DNA of 64,000 nt, taken from NCBI GenBank assembly GCA_910575725.1, contig CAJTFE010000009.1:84572-148571 (forward strand). The letters run 5' to 3'. This DNA is from Clostridia bacterium. Its GTDB lineage: Bacteria > Bacillota > Clostridia > Lachnospirales > Lachnospiraceae. Shown piece after piece: positions 63,969 through 64,000 of this stretch. The notes beneath the pieces were generated by a model. The model made no database searches. It saw only the letters and a program-made list of their open reading frames with translations, and had not been told where the DNA came from. The position numbers and the translations under genes are program-made. Numbering within the stretch: position 1 is the stretch's first letter; the number at the start of each line of letters is the position of its first letter.

Positions 63969-64000
63969 CTTTCTGCGAAAACGGAATACTTTGCTTAAAT

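Overview
The window looks like part of the chromosome of a motile, anaerobic, gut-type Firmicute, most probably a Lachnospiraceae/Clostridia member. This is inferred from gene families seen in the sequence: a Gram-positive chemotaxis set (CheC, CheD, CheV and a FliY with CheC-type sites), FliW-CsrA, FlbD, a recA-recX pair with Gram-positive LexA-like boxes, a DUF4358 lipoprotein, AAA-ATPase/PD-(D/E)XK proteins and an Rpn-family gene. No rRNA, tRNA, CRISPR array, complete insertion sequence or phage was found.

Left edge (1-8.9 kb): a truncated AAA-ATPase/nuclease-like gene, a PqqD-like protein abutting an OPT oligopeptide transporter, an NCS2 purine permease, a DUF4358 lipoprotein, a 94-bp palindrome, an ABC-F ATPase and a PilZ-domain protein. 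The last two read on the plus strand.

Motility block (9-50.8 kb): five transcription units. (i) A tightly packed minus-strand run of 32 genes from flgB (37.8 kb) to a REC-HD-GYP-PAS-GGDEF protein (9.0 kb) builds the basal body, export gate, motor and C-ring, includes cheY and fliA, then cheC, cheD and cheV, and ends with two c-di-GMP proteins before a strong terminator shared with the convergent PilZ gene. (ii) A lone lytic transglycosylase has its own promoter. (iii) flgM-flgN-flgK-flgL-DUF6470-fliW-csrA is the late assembly and regulation unit. (iv) cheA-cheW-cheR-cheB is the signalling core. (v) Diverging from cheA on the plus strand is a FliK-like gene overlapping a gene for a free-standing FlhB C-terminal domain. 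Two deviations from the usual order stand out: flgC is absent between flgB and fliE and lies instead between cheY and fliY, and flhF, flhG and fliL are absent from their usual places.

Right side (50.8-64 kb, minus strand): an NAD-dependent epimerase, a broken paralogue of the left-edge AAA-ATPase gene, a DUF4422 glycosyltransferase-like gene, then housekeeping genes pnp, rpsO, eno, gpmI, yajC, recX and recA. At the edge is an Rpn-family gene interrupted by one in-frame stop. A 15-bp minisatellite lies between eno and rpsO, and the eno ribosome-binding site sits inside an 18-bp hairpin.

The most notable observations are a FliY whose linker carries two copies of the FliM-type CheY-binding motif in a 114-bp tandem duplication (with a third related motif at the N-terminus), the accessory FliK-like/FlhB-C pair, the displaced flgC, and the eno leader hairpin. 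All are read from sequence only; no database search or folding calculation was run.
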